Below, piece by piece: positions 28,298-38,978 of a DNA stretch of 64,000 nucleotides. The position numbers and the translations under genes are program-made. The notes beneath the pieces were generated by a model that was not told the origin of the DNA, ran no database searches, and saw only the letters and a program-made list of their open reading frames with translations. The stretch comes from Ktedonospora formicarum (GTDB taxonomy: Bacteria; Chloroflexota; Ktedonobacteria; Ktedonobacterales; Ktedonobacteraceae): the NCBI RefSeq assembly GCF_016587355.1, contig NZ_BNJF01000001.1:3315721-3379720 (forward strand). Reading direction: 5' to 3'. Every line of letters starts with the position of its first letter. Position 1 is the first letter of the stretch.

Positions 28298-28963
28298 TTA
28301 AAGCGATACTATTCTGGTGCGTGGTCGATGCTTGCCATTCAGGCGCTCTTTCCAGGCCCAGAGGTACCAGGTCGCGAATGTGCGATAGGGACGCCAACAC
28401 TCGCCCCGCATGCGTAAGTCTCGCGGCTTGGGTCGTTCTGATAAGCCGTAAACCTGGCGAACAGCTTCTTGAAAGCCAAGATCATCGACAGGTAGCACAT
28501 CGGGACGCCCAAGGCAGAACACAAGAATCATCTCAGCACTCCACCTGCCAATGCCCTTGACTGCGCATAGCTGCTGGATAATCTCCTCATCGTCATAAGC
28601 ATCGAGTGTTTCGAGATGAAGCTGTCCGCTGGTAATATGCTCCAGGAGGCTTTGGATATAGTGCGCTTTGGCGTTTGAGAGTCCCACTCCACGCAGGTCG
28701 TCATGTGTGAGCGGAAGCAAGGTATGAGGTTCGATACGATTCTCTGGTACAAGGCGACGCAAGCGACCCATGATGGTGTCAGCTGCGGGAATTGAGATTT
28801 GTTGTGAGATAATGGCGTCGACCAGAGCCTCGAAGATATTGGGGTCTGGCATAAGTGTGCAGGGACCAACGCGCTCTATGGCTTGGGCCAGCACGGGATC
28901 AGCATGTCGGAGATAGGTGGTGGCCTCGATGATGGTATCGCTGAAAGGTTTTTGTGTTGTCAT
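28298..28963 (-). CDS. DNA-3-methyladenine glycosylase, AlkA-type HhH-GPD protein
   Basis: The 221-residue protein has the HhH-GPD fold. The helix-hairpin-helix is CAVKGIGRWSAEMILVFCLG (about 134-153), followed by the catalytic aspartate in DVLPVDDLGFQEAV. The N-terminal helix IFEALVDAIISQQISIPAA is typical of AlkA/MAG2 enzymes. It removes alkylated purines from DNA in base-excision repair. There is no N-terminal Ada-like domain and no iron-sulfur cluster. About 100 bases without a gene separate it from the DnaJ-WD40 gene. Confidence 0.9.
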   Translation of the reverse strand: MTTQKPFSDTIIEATTYLRHADPVLAQAIERVGPCTLMPDPNIFEALVDAIISQQISIPAADTIMGRLRRLVPENRIEPHTLLPLTHDDLRGVGLSNAKAHYIQSLLEHITSGQLHLETLDAYDDEEIIQQLCAVKGIGRWSAEMILVFCLGRPDVLPVDDLGFQEAVRQVYGLSERPKPRDLRMRGECWRPYRTFATWYLWAWKERLNGKHRPRTRIVSL

Positions 28964-29206
28964 CTGCCAATAAATCTTTTAGAAGAGTTCAGTGCTATCC
29001 GATTAGCGGGAGATGCAAGTCGCATGGCTTAAAATGTTCTTTCGCCTGCACCTCGTTTTATTGTACGACACAAAAGCCCTTCTGGCTATATTAAGGTCGC
29101 ACTCTATCCTGAAGATGCTTCTCTCTTCATCCATATGCATTGTGAACGATTGTGGAAATGGTGCGTCAATTATGAGTGATCCTGGAATGGAGAGGGAAGT
29201 CAAATC

Positions 29207-29950
29207 TCATTGGATTTCCTGACGGAACCAGGCCTGAGCTGTCTGTAGGTAGCTCGTATGCAGTTGTTGAATGGTCTGCCTTACTTCGGCTAGCATCAAA
29301 GGATTGGGGGGCTGTTCGGGTTCCAGAGTGCGCTGAATAGTTAATTCTAACGAGTCCAGCGTCTCTTCAAGGGGCCTATGCATCTCTGTTGGGAGATAAC
29401 TATTGCAGGTAATGAAGCCTATGATAATTGAGCTGCAAATATGTAGTTGTTGTTCAGGGCTAGTATCAGTGCGTAACAGATTTTTCTCTCGTAGAGTCAT
29501 GATCATCTGTTGCCAGACGGTATTTTTGGCTTGCAGGAGGCCATTAGAGTGCTCTGGAAGTAGGCGAAGCAGTTCGCCAAGCATAGCAGCATCGTTCAGA
29601 TAGAGTGCGCGAGCAAGCGGACGGCGTAGTACGACCGTGAGTCCATGTCGTACCATCCGACTGAGTTGTGCGCCACACTGATCATCCCCAATGAGTTGTA
29701 GCATCTCCAGCGTTGCTTCTAGTCCTTCGCGAATGGCGAGCGTCATGAAGAGCTCTTCGCGTGTCTTCCAATGGAGGTATATGGTTCCCTTTGCGACCTG
29801 AGCCTCGCGTGCAATATCGTCAACGGTAGTTTTCGTATATCCATAGCGTAACATAAGCTTGCATGCAGCATCGAGGATACGCTGCGCGCGTTCCTCTCGT
29901 TTGCTGGTTCTTCTTGGAAGGCTGCCTGATGTGTCATGGATATTCGTCAA
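29207..29950 (-). CDS. TetR/AcrR-family transcriptional regulator
   Basis: The 247-residue protein has the TetR_N helix-turn-helix at about residues 20-66, with ILDAACKLMLRYGYTKTTVDDIA and then VAKGTIYLHWKTREELF. The C-terminal ligand-binding region is not like any family I recognise. It is probably a repressor released by a small molecule. A dyad, ATGACC-N6-GGTCAT, lies 33 bases upstream of its start and is a plausible operator for autoregulation. The next gene, on the plus strand, starts about 350 bases away and might be co-regulated. Confidence 0.88.
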   Translation of the reverse strand: MTNIHDTSGSLPRRTSKREERAQRILDAACKLMLRYGYTKTTVDDIAREAQVAKGTIYLHWKTREELFMTLAIREGLEATLEMLQLIGDDQCGAQLSRMVRHGLTVVLRRPLARALYLNDAAMLGELLRLLPEHSNGLLQAKNTVWQQMIMTLREKNLLRTDTSPEQQLHICSSIIIGFITCNSYLPTEMHRPLEETLDSLELTIQRTLEPEQPPNPLMLAEVRQTIQQLHTSYLQTAQAWFRQEIQ

Positions 29951-29982
29951 GGCGTTGCTTTACTCCTCTGCGTGCTGACTCT

Positions 29983-30000
29983 ATGACCAGATAGGGTCAT
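29983..30000. promoter_or_regulatory. Candidate TetR-family operator
   Basis: ATGACC (29983-29988), a six-base spacer and GGTCAT (29995-30000) form a perfect 18-base dyad between tetR and the divergent DUF255 gene. Size and symmetry fit a TetR-type dimer site. The remainder of 29951-30301 shows nothing clear. Confidence 0.45.
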
Positions 30001-30301
30001 TGTGTCAAGCTGCTGGCTGCTTCACTATAAAGGATAAAGAGAAGAGCCGTCAAGCGAGAAAAGATTTTTTTAGTGCTATGTGATTCTCCTCCGGGATCAG
30101 CCTCCCTTTGCCGCCTTGAGTAGTCAGCAATGAAGATGCAGTCTGGCGAAAAATCCACTGGCCTTGAAGTATGATTTCCTATTAATAGTTGGACGGCGAG
30201 GAGGCTTCCCGATGTCGTACAATGACCAGGGAGAAAGATTATATACCAGAGTCAAAATGTTACTAGAGGCGCGTTTATGATACGCGGAGAGGATATATCA
30301 T

Positions 30302-32443
30302 ATGCCTGAAGAGCAAGCCCGTCAGGGTGAACATACATACACCAACCGCCTGATTCATGAGACCAGTCCATATCTCTTGCAACACGCGCATAATCCAGTA
30401 GACTGGTATCCCTGGGGTGACGAAGCACTCCAGAAGGCGCGTCAGGAGGATAAGCCAATTCTACTAAGCGTGGGTTATTCAGCCTGCCACTGGTGTCATG
30501 TCATGGAGCATGAATCCTTTGAGAACCCAGAGATTGCCTCGTTGATGAATCAGCACTTTGTCTCGATCAAGGTCGACCGTGAAGAACGGCCCGACATTGA
30601 TAACATTTATATGCAAGCTGTGCAGGCCATGACGCAACAGGGGGGATGGCCCATGACAGTCGTTCTGATGCCTGATGGTCGCCCCTTCTATGGCGGAACT
30701 TACTTTCCCCCTGATGACCGCCGCCATGGGCAGTATGTTATGCCTGGCTTTCGGAGGGTGCTGCTGAGTCTGGCCCAGCTTTATGCTGAGGAGCGTGAGA
30801 AGGTAGAAGAACAGGCTGAGGAACTGGCTCAATTCTTACGTCAGCGTGGTAACGTACCCTTGCGCTCGCGGAGCGATGTCCCGCGAGGGAAGCCGGAGTT
30901 ATCTATGCTCGCGGTCGCCAGTCAGGCGCTCGCCAGTGATTTCGACGCGCAGCACGGAGGCTTTGGTGGAGCTCCTAAGTTTCCGCATTCAATGGCTTTG
31001 GAGTTTCTGCTCCGTATGCATCAGCATCGTAGCAAGGACGAGCTGGAGATGGGCCAGCTACCAGGGAATCTGATTGAGTTAGAGATTGTAGAACGTTCGC
31101 TTATGCATATGGCTCATGGCGGCATTTACGATCAGCTTGGTGGAGGCTTTCACCGCTATTCGGTCGATGCTGAATGGTTAGTCCCCCACTTTGAGAAGAT
31201 GCTCTATGATAATGCCTTGTTAAGCCGTTGTTACCTATCCGCGTATCTGGTTACAGGTAAGGCAGAGTATCGACGTATCGTCGAGGAGACGCTGGACTAT
31301 GTCGCGCGCGAGATGACCTCGCCTGAAGGAGGCTTCTACTCAACGCAGGATGCGGATAGCGAGGGTGTGGAGGGAAAGTTCTTCCTCTGGCAACCAGCCG
31401 AAATTGAGAAGCTACTTTCAGCACCCGATGCCGCCATCTTCATGCGCTACTACGACGTAACCGCGCGGGGAAACTTTGAGGGCAAAAACATCCTGCACAT
31501 TAATGTCGATCTTCAGCAACTGGCGTCGGAACTTACCCTGAATGTTGACGAGGTGCGGCAGATTCTTGCGCAAGGGAGGAAGCAACTCTTTGCCGCGCGT
31601 GAGCTGCGAATCAAGCCAGGGCGAGACGAGAAGATTCTGACCTCCTGGAATGGCTTGATGCTACGCAGTTTTGCGGAGGCTGCGCGCCACCTGGAAAGAA
31701 GCGACTATCTACAGCTTGCCATCAACAACGCCAACTTTCTGCTAAGCACGATGCGCCAGGATGGACGCCTGCTGCGCACCTATAAGGACGGGCGAGCACG
31801 CCTTAAGGGCTATCTGGAGGATTATGCCTTCCTTGCTGATGGCCTGCTTGCGCTCTATCAGGCAAGCTTTGACCCACATTGGTTCGCAGAAGCGCGCGCG
31901 CTGATGGATCAGGCGCTCCTGCTCTTCTCTGATCAGGAGCAGGGAGGCTTCTTCGATACTGGCAGCGACCACGAAGAACTGGTTAGCAGACCAAAGGATA
32001 TTATGGATAACGCTACGCCAGCAGGCAATAGCGTGGCTGCTGATGTACTCCTGCGCCTGACTGCCTTGAGTAGCGACGATGCGTATCGTGAACGGGCGGA
32101 GTCCTATGTGCAGTCAATCGCTGACGTTATGGTACAGCATCCGCAGTTCTTCGGCCAGGCACTAAGCGCGCTCGACTTCTCGCTCTCGACTGCTAATGAG
32201 ATTGCTTTGGCAGGAGCTACAGACGCAGCGGATACGAGGGCGCTCCTGCATGTGGTCAATGCGCGTTACTTGCCCAATAGTGTACTTGCCTGTGGTTTTC
32301 CCGACGACGAAGAGGCGACGCGAATTGTACCTTTATTGGCTGAAAGAACCATGAAAGGGAATCAAGCGACGGCGTATGTCTGCCAGAACTTTGTATGCCA
32401 GGCCCCCGTCACAACAGTGGAGGCACTTGAACAATTATTGTAG
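30302..32443 (+). CDS. Thioredoxin-domain protein of the DUF255/YyaL (SPATA20) family
   Basis: The 713-residue protein starts with [20 protein letters not shown], then a thioredoxin fold with the CxxC motif in [15 protein letters not shown] (about residues 59-64), and [18 protein letters not shown]. The remaining 500 residues form an alpha/alpha toroid like glycosidases and N-acylglucosamine epimerases, with [18 protein letters not shown]. The family is widespread but its reaction is not established. GGAGAGG precedes the ATG by a few bases. Length is typical of the family. It is a single transcription unit divergent from tetR. Confidence 0.93.
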   Translation: MPEEQARQGEHTYTNRLIHETSPYLLQHAHNPVDWYPWGDEALQKARQEDKPILLSVGYSACHWCHVMEHESFENPEIASLMNQHFVSIKVDREERPDIDNIYMQAVQAMTQQGGWPMTVVLMPDGRPFYGGTYFPPDDRRHGQYVMPGFRRVLLSLAQLYAEEREKVEEQAEELAQFLRQRGNVPLRSRSDVPRGKPELSMLAVASQALASDFDAQHGGFGGAPKFPHSMALEFLLRMHQHRSKDELEMGQLPGNLIELEIVERSLMHMAHGGIYDQLGGGFHRYSVDAEWLVPHFEKMLYDNALLSRCYLSAYLVTGKAEYRRIVEETLDYVAREMTSPEGGFYSTQDADSEGVEGKFFLWQPAEIEKLLSAPDAAIFMRYYDVTARGNFEGKNILHINVDLQQLASELTLNVDEVRQILAQGRKQLFAARELRIKPGRDEKILTSWNGLMLRSFAEAARHLERSDYLQLAINNANFLLSTMRQDGRLLRTYKDGRARLKGYLEDYAFLADGLLALYQASFDPHWFAEARALMDQALLLFSDQEQGGFFDTGSDHEELVSRPKDIMDNATPAGNSVAADVLLRLTALSSDDAYRERAESYVQSIADVMVQHPQFFGQALSALDFSLSTANEIALAGATDAADTRALLHVVNARYLPNSVLACGFPDDEEATRIVPLLAERTMKGNQATAYVCQNFVCQAPVTTVEALEQLL

Positions 32444-32470
32444 TGAGAATGAGGTAGAGAAAATACAGAG

Positions 32471-32515
32471 AGGTGAAGGGTTAATCGTTAACGTAGCGTA
32501 GCTCACCCTTCACCT
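32471..32515. terminator. Hairpin between the convergent DUF255 and Usp genes
   Basis: AGGTGAAGGGT (32471-32481) pairs perfectly with ACCCTTCACCT (32505-32515). The stem overlaps the stop codon of the extended Usp reading frame, which supports that frame as the real 3' end of the gene. Confidence 0.65.
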
Positions 32516-33202
32516 GATGGCGGCAGAGCAGGCCATTGTCGGCTAGCTCTTCAAGAGCACGCGTAGCGGCTCCTGTCTCTTTGCGGCCTATACTGCTTTT
32601 GCTTGGTGGAGCGAAGCGCTGTGCGGCCTGCTCAGGTGTAAAGACACTTAATGAAGAGGGATGTTCATCCAGATACTCTTTGATGGCTGTTTTATACCAA
32701 TTGACCAGGTCGCTGGCTTTGGCGGGGGAGGGAGCATTGCGACATAGACTGGACAGGTCGATAGCTGCATTACACGTTGTGATGTGCTGCCAATCAGCAA
32801 GCGACGGATCTTCTGCTTGAAGGTGTCGTTATGGCGGCCAACTACAATGAAACTGGCCTGGAATTCTCGCGCGGTACGAGTAATCTCATCGGCGGGTAGC
32901 CCCTCGCGAACGATGCCCTCGCTTTTGCTCATGGGTATACCTTGCTGTGCAAGTATAAGACGGGCCTTGTAGAGGGTTGCCTCAGCATGTTCGCGTTGTG
33001 CTACGGTTGCTGCGCCGGGGAGTATCTGACCAATGTACATTCCAGGCTGAGCGGGCACAACTTGAGTAATGGGAATGACATTGACGAGAAGCACACGAAT
33101 AGAGGGGGCGACCTGCTCCAGGAACGCGCCAATGGAGATCAAGGCGTGTTGGGTCGTCGGAGAGAGATCAGTATCGATGGCGAGCATAATACATTTGTTC
33201 AT
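32481..33202 (-). CDS. Universal stress protein with probable C-terminal extension
   Basis: The frame from ATG 33200-33202 gives 184 residues ending at 32648. It contains the UspA fold (CIMLAIDTDLSPTTQHALI) and the ATP-binding loop region VVGRHNDTFKQKIRRLLIGSTSQRV (GxxxxR/K-GS-S type), with the usual end STCPVYVAML. Directly after that point a second minus-strand frame stays open to a stop at 32481-32483 and encodes about 75 residues (LVNWYKTAIKEYLDEHPSS... GELRYVND) without a start codon. One extra base in the G5 tract at 32724-32728 would fuse the two. The extension looks like a small helical, perhaps winged-helix, domain. The Usp call is sure; the fusion is an inference. Confidence 0.75.
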
Positions 33203-33682
33203 GTGTCATTTGCAGCCGTTTTGTGCGACTGGTCACTCTCAAGCGGTTAACTAAACCATTGTACATTATAAGCTTTATGGGTAATCTTATAAGTACAGTA
33301 TACCTGTTTTTACACCCTGTGACAAGAAAGAGGTCATTGAGGCATGGAGCCTCTTGAATGCTGTCTTAAGGCTAGTGGGATTTGCTCGGGTGAATAGGGA
33401 ACAGTTAATAGGTTGAGAGTAATAAGCAACTCAACATGCCTTGACTTTTGCATAGCAATTCTCTAATCTAAGGATGTTCGTGTTGTGACTCTCACGCAGT
33501 AAAAATGCTTATAATAAATGGTAAAATTTTAAAAGTTAAGAACAAACGATTTTCTAGGAAAAAACACATTCGCTTAGAGATTTTGAGACATTTGTGCAAT
33601 TTACGTCTGCTAACATATATATTAAGCTGTGAGTGAGCAAAAGCGACTTCAGCAGAGGCTGAAGAGGAAGTAGGAAAGAGTG
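33203..33682. other. AT-rich intergenic region upstream of the sigma-CHAT cluster
   Basis: This stretch of 480 bases is distinctly AT-rich, especially 33490-33640. Apart from the promoter at 33441-33469 no gene, RNA or long repeat is apparent. Confidence 0.5.
33441..33469 (+). promoter_or_regulatory. Sigma-70-type promoter of the sigma-CHAT cluster
   Basis: TTGACT, a 17-base spacer and TAATCT match the housekeeping consensus well and are followed by an AT-rich leader of about 210 bases to the sigma-factor gene. Confidence 0.6.
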
Positions 33683-34378
33683 ATGGGGATACAGATGGAG
33701 AGACCACCTGGAGAAATGACCCTGGCAGAGCTTGTGGCGTCCTGCACTCAGGAGATGGCTAAGTATCGGCGTAAAGAGCCGAGTAACGACCAGTATTGCC
33801 TGGAGATCCTTAGGCGTGCGATAGCGGAGCGGAATGAGCATGCCTGGTCTATGTTGCAGCGTCTATTTAGTGAAAGCATCCGGCTCTGGATTGGTCGTCA
33901 CCCTAATCGCGAAGCGGCATTACGCCATGAAAACGAGCAGAACTATGTAGATGATACGTTCCGGCGTTTCTGGCAGGCGGTCAGCGACCAGAAATTATAC
34001 TTCTCAACGCTGGGTGGTGCGCTCAGCTATTTACATTTGTGTCTCAACTGCGCGATCATGGACACGCTCCGGGCATTCTCGCGCTCCAGCGTTGAAGCGT
34101 TGCCTGATTATGCGCAGGGAGGGCATGAAGAGCCGTTTGTGGAGGATCGCTATCACGAAAACGAGCTCTGGGATGTGATCCAGACTATCCTTCCTGGTGA
34201 AAAAGAACGTCGGGTGGCATACTTACATTTTCACTGTAATCTCAAGCCACGTGAGATTGTACGCTATTGCCCAGGCGAGTTTAGCAGTGAGGATGAAATC
34301 TATCGTTTAAAGCGTAATATTATGGAGCGTATTCTACGCAATGCTGACAAGATTCGCTGGCGCATGAGCTTTAGCTAG
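33683..34378 (+). CDS. ECF-like RNA polymerase sigma factor
   Basis: The protein is 231 residues from ATG 33683-33685; a GTG one codon upstream is also possible. GGAAAG lies just before. A sigma region 2 is visible at about 55-110, with AWSMLQRLFSESIRLWI and the -10-recognition helix YVDDTFRRFWQAVSDQ. A region 4-like segment (about 160-220, VIQTILPGEKERRVAYLHFH) follows, with a helix-turn-helix LKPREIVRYCPGEFSSEDEIYRLKR that is more diverged than usual. The two regions are joined as in group IV (ECF) sigma factors. It probably directs transcription of the cluster behind it, but its own promoter looks housekeeping. A possible anti-sigma partner is the zinc-motif protein downstream. Confidence 0.75.
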   Translation: MGIQMERPPGEMTLAELVASCTQEMAKYRRKEPSNDQYCLEILRRAIAERNEHAWSMLQRLFSESIRLWIGRHPNREAALRHENEQNYVDDTFRRFWQAVSDQKLYFSTLGGALSYLHLCLNCAIMDTLRAFSRSSVEALPDYAQGGHEEPFVEDRYHENELWDVIQTILPGEKERRVAYLHFHCNLKPREIVRYCPGEFSSEDEIYRLKRNIMERILRNADKIRWRMSFS

Positions 34379-34717
34379 TGAGTTCAGTTAGTGGTAGACA
34401 TATTTCTTGCCCCCTGGTGTGGGGCAACTTCCTGGAAAGGGACTTCTTGGAAGTCGTATTGGACATGGGCCTGAAGACTCGTATGCCATTGCATAATAGT
34501 AAACCTCCAGGGAGCGCCCGGACCTTTCAGTTTTCTATTTTCTGAAGGGGCCGACGGTGCTCTTTAGCCTATGCTACACTATGTGCGGAAAGCGCAAGAT
34601 TGGAGTGAAAACGTAGGGGACGAAAAATGCTTTGTGCATCGTTTACAATTCAAATGAGAAAACTAAGAGGGCAGGCAGTAAGAGCCAAGTATCATTACCT
34701 TATGCTCTTCTGCTACT
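34379..34717 (+). terminator. Intergenic region with a stem-loop ending in U-tract
   Basis: An imperfect hairpin spans 34512-34562, with GAGC...CCTTTCAG pairing with CTGAAGGGG...GCTC and TTTA following. It could terminate or attenuate the sigma transcript before the zinc-motif gene. A small dyad GACTTC-TTG-GAAGTC lies at 34441-34455. No gene is supported. Confidence 0.45.
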
Positions 34718-35611
34718 ATGGGGATGTACCCATTTATAAGCAAGAAAGGAGACGCGCTTCTCCCAATGTTACGACAATCGGGAAGTGGCGCGGTCTTAAA
34801 GATGCAGGATTGTTCGCATATTATGGCTCTTGGAGATGATGAGTTGCTCCGCCTGGCGTTGGACAATACACCTTTACGTCCAGAGGCCGGGCATCATCTC
34901 CGTACATGCTCCGAATGTCAGCAGCGCTTGGAGAGTTATAAGCGTACAAACGCTTTTCTTCTCGCGCACTTATATCGTAGCCAATGTCCTGATGCCACAA
35001 CCTTAAATCTTTACTGTGCGCGCTACCTCTCACCTGATGAAGTCATCTCGGTGACCCAGCATCTGGATGTATGCCCACTTTGCAGTGGTGAGGTGAGGGA
35101 GATTCGCCAGACCCTACGCGATTTTGAGCCTTTCCCCGTTGGGGATGCACAACACTCTGGTTCGTTGCACAAGGTCGTAGGCCGTATTATCGCCTCTTTG
35201 GTTCCCTGGCAACCACAATTGGTCACACGCGGAGAGGTGCCGCATACGCCTTGGCCTCGCCAGTATCGCGCGGGTGAGTTGAATATATCGCTACACCTCT
35301 CGCGATCCAGCAATGGTGATATGATGATGCTGGGGCTCTTTTCCTGTGTGAATCCTGACGAGAGTATAGAGGAATTAGAAGGTATCGAGGCTCAACTTTA
35401 TCCCGTATTCAGCGCGCAACAGCAAGACGATTCTGACGAAAAGATGGCTATCCCTGCACAGGGCGAGCGACAAAAGCCGATTATATCGACATATATAGAT
35501 GATCTAGGGAATGTTGTTTTTAAGCCTGTACCTGTTGGGAGTTACACTCTGGTTGTGCAATTACCTCAGAGTGAAGTGGTTATTGAAGGGCTCAAAATCG
35601 AACGGAACTAA
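34718..35611 (+). CDS. Protein with two anti-sigma-type zinc motifs and a C-terminal beta domain
   Basis: The protein is up to 297 residues. The start is uncertain between ATGs at 34718, 34766 and 34802, none with a clear Shine-Dalgarno. Two HxxxCxxC motifs are visible, GHHLRTCSECQQRLE (about 63) and TQHLDVCPLCSGEVRE (about 112), as in zinc-binding anti-sigma (ZAS) domains. There is no membrane helix, so it would be a soluble partner of the sigma factor. The C-terminal 110 residues are predicted beta-rich, with ISTYIDDLGNVVFKPVPVG and SYTLVVQLPQSEVVIEGLKI, resembling a small sandwich domain. It lies between the sigma gene and the CHAT gene. Anti-sigma function is inferred from motif and context. 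Confidence 0.68.
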   Translation: MGMYPFISKKGDALLPMLRQSGSGAVLKMQDCSHIMALGDDELLRLALDNTPLRPEAGHHLRTCSECQQRLESYKRTNAFLLAHLYRSQCPDATTLNLYCARYLSPDEVISVTQHLDVCPLCSGEVREIRQTLRDFEPFPVGDAQHSGSLHKVVGRIIASLVPWQPQLVTRGEVPHTPWPRQYRAGELNISLHLSRSSNGDMMMLGLFSCVNPDESIEELEGIEAQLYPVFSAQQQDDSDEKMAIPAQGERQKPIISTYIDDLGNVVFKPVPVGSYTLVVQLPQSEVVIEGLKIERN

Positions 35612-35667
35612 GGTCTTATACGAAAACCTGCGTGACAGGTGTTGTGAGTGCGTGCTCAGGTTTTCGA
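35609..35667. repeat. Dispersed inverted-repeat element, copy 4
   Basis: This is the best copy. GGTCTTATACGAAAACCTG (35612-35630) pairs with CAGGTTTTCGAATTAAG (from about 35658) through an 11-bp core. It starts on the stop codon of the zinc-motif gene and ends directly at the Shine-Dalgarno of the CHAT gene, so the first possible codons of the CHAT frame lie inside it. Confidence 0.85.
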
Positions 35668-38600
35668 ATTAAGGAGAAGGGTCATCCAGCAACCAACGAA
35701 CGCGGCGTCGCTTCTGCATTATTTGCAGGAACAGGATCTAGAAGAGGGGAAGCGTTATCTACGGGAACATAAGGCCGAGTTTGGCGATCCGGCAATTATA
35801 GGCCCATGGCTTCGTGAGGAATCTCTAAAGTTTCTCCATACACAGCCCTCTATAGCGCTCAAATTGGCTGATCTCCTAATCTTCTATGGTCTACATGTAG
35901 AACATCCTGCTTCGTACGCACTTGGTATGCTTTCGCGGGGAAGCAACCTGGTGAACCGAGGTTACTATCAGGCCGCGTTAAAGTGTTTAGACGAGGGGGG
36001 CGAAACGCTACGAACGTTGGGGGATGAACTCAACTGGGCTCGAAGTCGAATCGTCTGGATCATCGCGTGCGCCTGGTTAGGAGATGTAGAAGCAGCCTTA
36101 AAAGAGGCGGACCGGGCCCGCGAAGTCTTTCTACGTTTGGAAGCCTACTACTGGTCTTGCGCGCTTGATATCAATACTGCTGTTATTTGTAAATATGCAG
36201 GTCGCTATCAGCAGGCGCTGGAACTCTATGATCGTGTTCTCCAGACCTATCCTCTCTTAAAAGATTCTGACCCAAACCTCATTCGGCACTCTATTGCTAT
36301 CGCTGAGAATAACAAAGCGACTAACCTGGCACTGCTTGGTCGCTTTGAGGAGTCTTCGCGTCGTTTGGTGCAGGCGCAACGCAGTTTTGAGACTCTGGGT
36401 GATATGAGGTCTGTCCTGAAATGCGAGCTTAATCTGGCAAGCAATCAATATGTTCAGGGCTACTATGGTTCGGCGCTCAGGCATTACTATAATGCGCGCG
36501 ATATGTACAGGCAGCACAATTTTGAGCATCCACTCATGCTCTCGGAAATGCTTCAGCAGATGGCCCTTTGTTTCAGCAAGTTAAATCGAGTCAATGATGC
36601 CTGTCAACTTGCGGCACAGGCGGTCGAGACGGTGAAGAGCGCGGGTGAAGCTGCCTCTGCCGATAAGGTCGAACCATTGCGCGAGTATGCCATGATCTTG
36701 ATGTCCACCGGGCAGTTGAATGAGGCGCTGGAGGTGCTGGCTGAAGCCGAAGATGTGCTCGCGAGTGATACCTTTACGTATCTCACTGCTACGACGCGTC
36801 TGCGGCGGGCCGAGATCCTGATTAAGCAGGGCTTATTTGAGAGTGGATATGCGCTGGCGCAGGAGATCAGGAACTATTGTGAAGACCAGGGGCTTGTGGC
36901 GCTCTCTTTGCGCGCGCGTATTGTGATGGTGGAGGCTCTTATCGGTCTGGTGCGACTTGGAGAGGAGCAGGAGCAACGCTTGCAACTCGCTGAAGAACTC
37001 TGCCGTCCTCTGATTGTTATGGCCCAACAGCATAACCTTCAGGATATTGCATATCGCAGCCGTCATCTGCTTGGACGTATGGCTCAGGCGCGAGGCGATA
37101 AGCAGAGAGCTATCAGATATCTACATAGTGCCATTGGGCATATCGAGCATGTCTTAAATGATCTGGTCTATGACCTCTCGCCAACCTTTTTGCGTACGGC
37201 CTGGGAGGTCTATGAGGACATGATTTCTCTACAACTACAGCAGGGTCATGCCGAACTAGCCTTTCATTATCTGGAACGCGCCCGTTCCATCGCCCTTCGC
37301 CAGTATTTACGTACCTCGGATGGGGAGCAACAGAAGGACGGTAAGCAAGCCAAAATCTTCGAGGAGGCACGACGGGCTAAGGGTGCTTCAGTGTTACAAC
37401 GTGAGTATGAGCTTACGCTCTGGCAAGGGAAGTATCATAGCTATAGCGCCCTGCTCTCCACTCCAGAGGCGGAACTGGTGGAGCCGATTGAGCGCGAGCA
37501 AATTGAAGCTGAATTGAAGCTTTGTGAGGCGAAGATTACCGAGCTCTTTGAATGGTTACACCTCTTACGTACCGACGTTTCGGTTGCCAGGTTACCTAAA
37601 GAGCGCTCGCAGCGTGAACGTTCCCCTATCTCGAAGGTCGAGGTGGCCCCTTTACGTGACGCATTATCGAACAATCAAACGTTGCTGGCATACTATATCC
37701 ACCAGGATTCCCTGATTATATTTGCGCTCACGCGAGAGAAGCTTTATGTCTATGAGCAGGCAGGGCAGATCGCTCAGCTTGAGCAGACGCTACTGCTGTT
37801 GCATGCCCATCTCCAGCCCGGAGGTTGGCCCGATGCCCAGCATCCCCCCATCAGCAAACACGTGGATTGCTCAAAAGGCTCTATCGCTTGCTTATAGCGC
37901 CTATTGCTGAATACCTGCCAGAGGCGGAGGGGCATGTAACGGTTGTTCCGTATGGCATCCTGCATCAGGTGCCCTTTCATGCCTTGTATGACGGAGCGCA
38001 ATTCCTCATTGAGAGGTTGCGCGTCAATTATCTACCTGCCAGTAGCTTGCTGCTAGATCCGCGAGGTGTTGACCTGGAGCGAATGCCTCTTGGTGGTGAG
38101 GCGCTGGTCATGGGCTGTTCCGGTCATAGCAGCCTTCCCTCGGCACTCCAGGAGGCGCGCACTATAGCTGATCTGCTTCATAGCCATTGCTATCTGGAAG
38201 AAGAGGCAACTATTGAACGTTTGCGTACCAGAGCCCAGGGGTGCTCTCTGGTTCATCTCGCGACCCATGGTCACAGTCGCCTGGACGCGCCCAACTTCTC
38301 CTCTATTGTTCTGGCAGACGGCTATTTGAACGCCATTGATGCCTTCTCTCTGCCTCTTCAGGGGTGTGAACTGGTTACGCTTAGTGGCTGTGAGACAGGC
38401 TTAGCGCTTAGTGGTGGTGGAGATGAGCAGCTTGGGTTGGGTAGGGCTTTCATTGCCGCTGGTGCGCGCTCTTTGGTCATGAGTATATGGCCTGTAGAAG
38501 ATAGTGCGACCAATCAATTAATGGGTATCTTCTATCAATACCTTTTACAAGGCGAGAGCAAGATCCAGGCATTGCGTCTCGCACAACAGGCTATGCTCCA

Positions 38601-38727
38601 ACACGCAGATTCACTATATCGCCACCCTTACTTCTGGGCCGCCTTCCGGCTCGTTGGTTCAATAGATGCCCTCCCTGTAACTATGATTGAGGGCCTATTG
38701 ACGCTGTCCCCAATCCGTGAGACATAA
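35648..38727 (+). pseudogene. TPR-CHAT protease, interrupted by an apparent one-base frameshift
   Basis: Two frames make one protein of about 1026 residues. The first (from GTG 35648) is a long array of tetratricopeptide-type repeats, for example YYQAALKCLDEGGETLRTLGD and RYQQALELYDRVLQTYPLL, to about residue 730. The second begins LLKRLYRLLIAPIAEYLPEA and is a CHAT (caspase-like) domain. The catalytic histidine is in HLATHGHSRLDAPNF (codon 38266) and the cysteine in LVTLSGCETGLALSGGGDE (codon 38389); both are intact. Fusion needs one more C in the C6 tract at 37844-37849. The true start is unclear: AAGGAGAAGG at 35669-35678 is an ideal Shine-Dalgarno but is followed by ATC at 35682. TPR-CHAT proteins are proteases activated by partner sensing, as in the Csx29/Craspase system. 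Confidence 0.8.
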
Positions 38728-38978
38728 CTCCATGCACTATCTTAATAAATCATAGCTATTTTTGCTTTCCCAAAAATGGGGGCCAGTTACGTCTCTATAG
38801 ATAGAGGGATGAAAAGGGATAAAAGCTATTTTGCCTGTATTATCGTAGCAAAAATGTGAAAAAGGTATGGTTTATACTGATCCATCCCGCAATGTTTGAC
38901 ACAATAAAGCATGATACCTGCTTTGCTGTGCTTTCTACCGCGTTTGTTTCTATGTATAGAGTTGCACGGAGGTAAAGT
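38728..38978 (+). promoter_or_regulatory. Upstream region of the subtilase gene
   Basis: An isolated -35-like TTGACA occurs at 38896-38901, with no good -10 at the right distance. GGAGG lies just before the ATG. The gap of 251 bases leaves room for a separate promoter, but none is convincing. Confidence 0.3.

Noticed and set aside
34627..34839. Plus-strand frame of 70 codons before the zinc-motif gene
   Set aside because: It overlaps the start of the zinc-motif gene in another frame and has no ribosome site.
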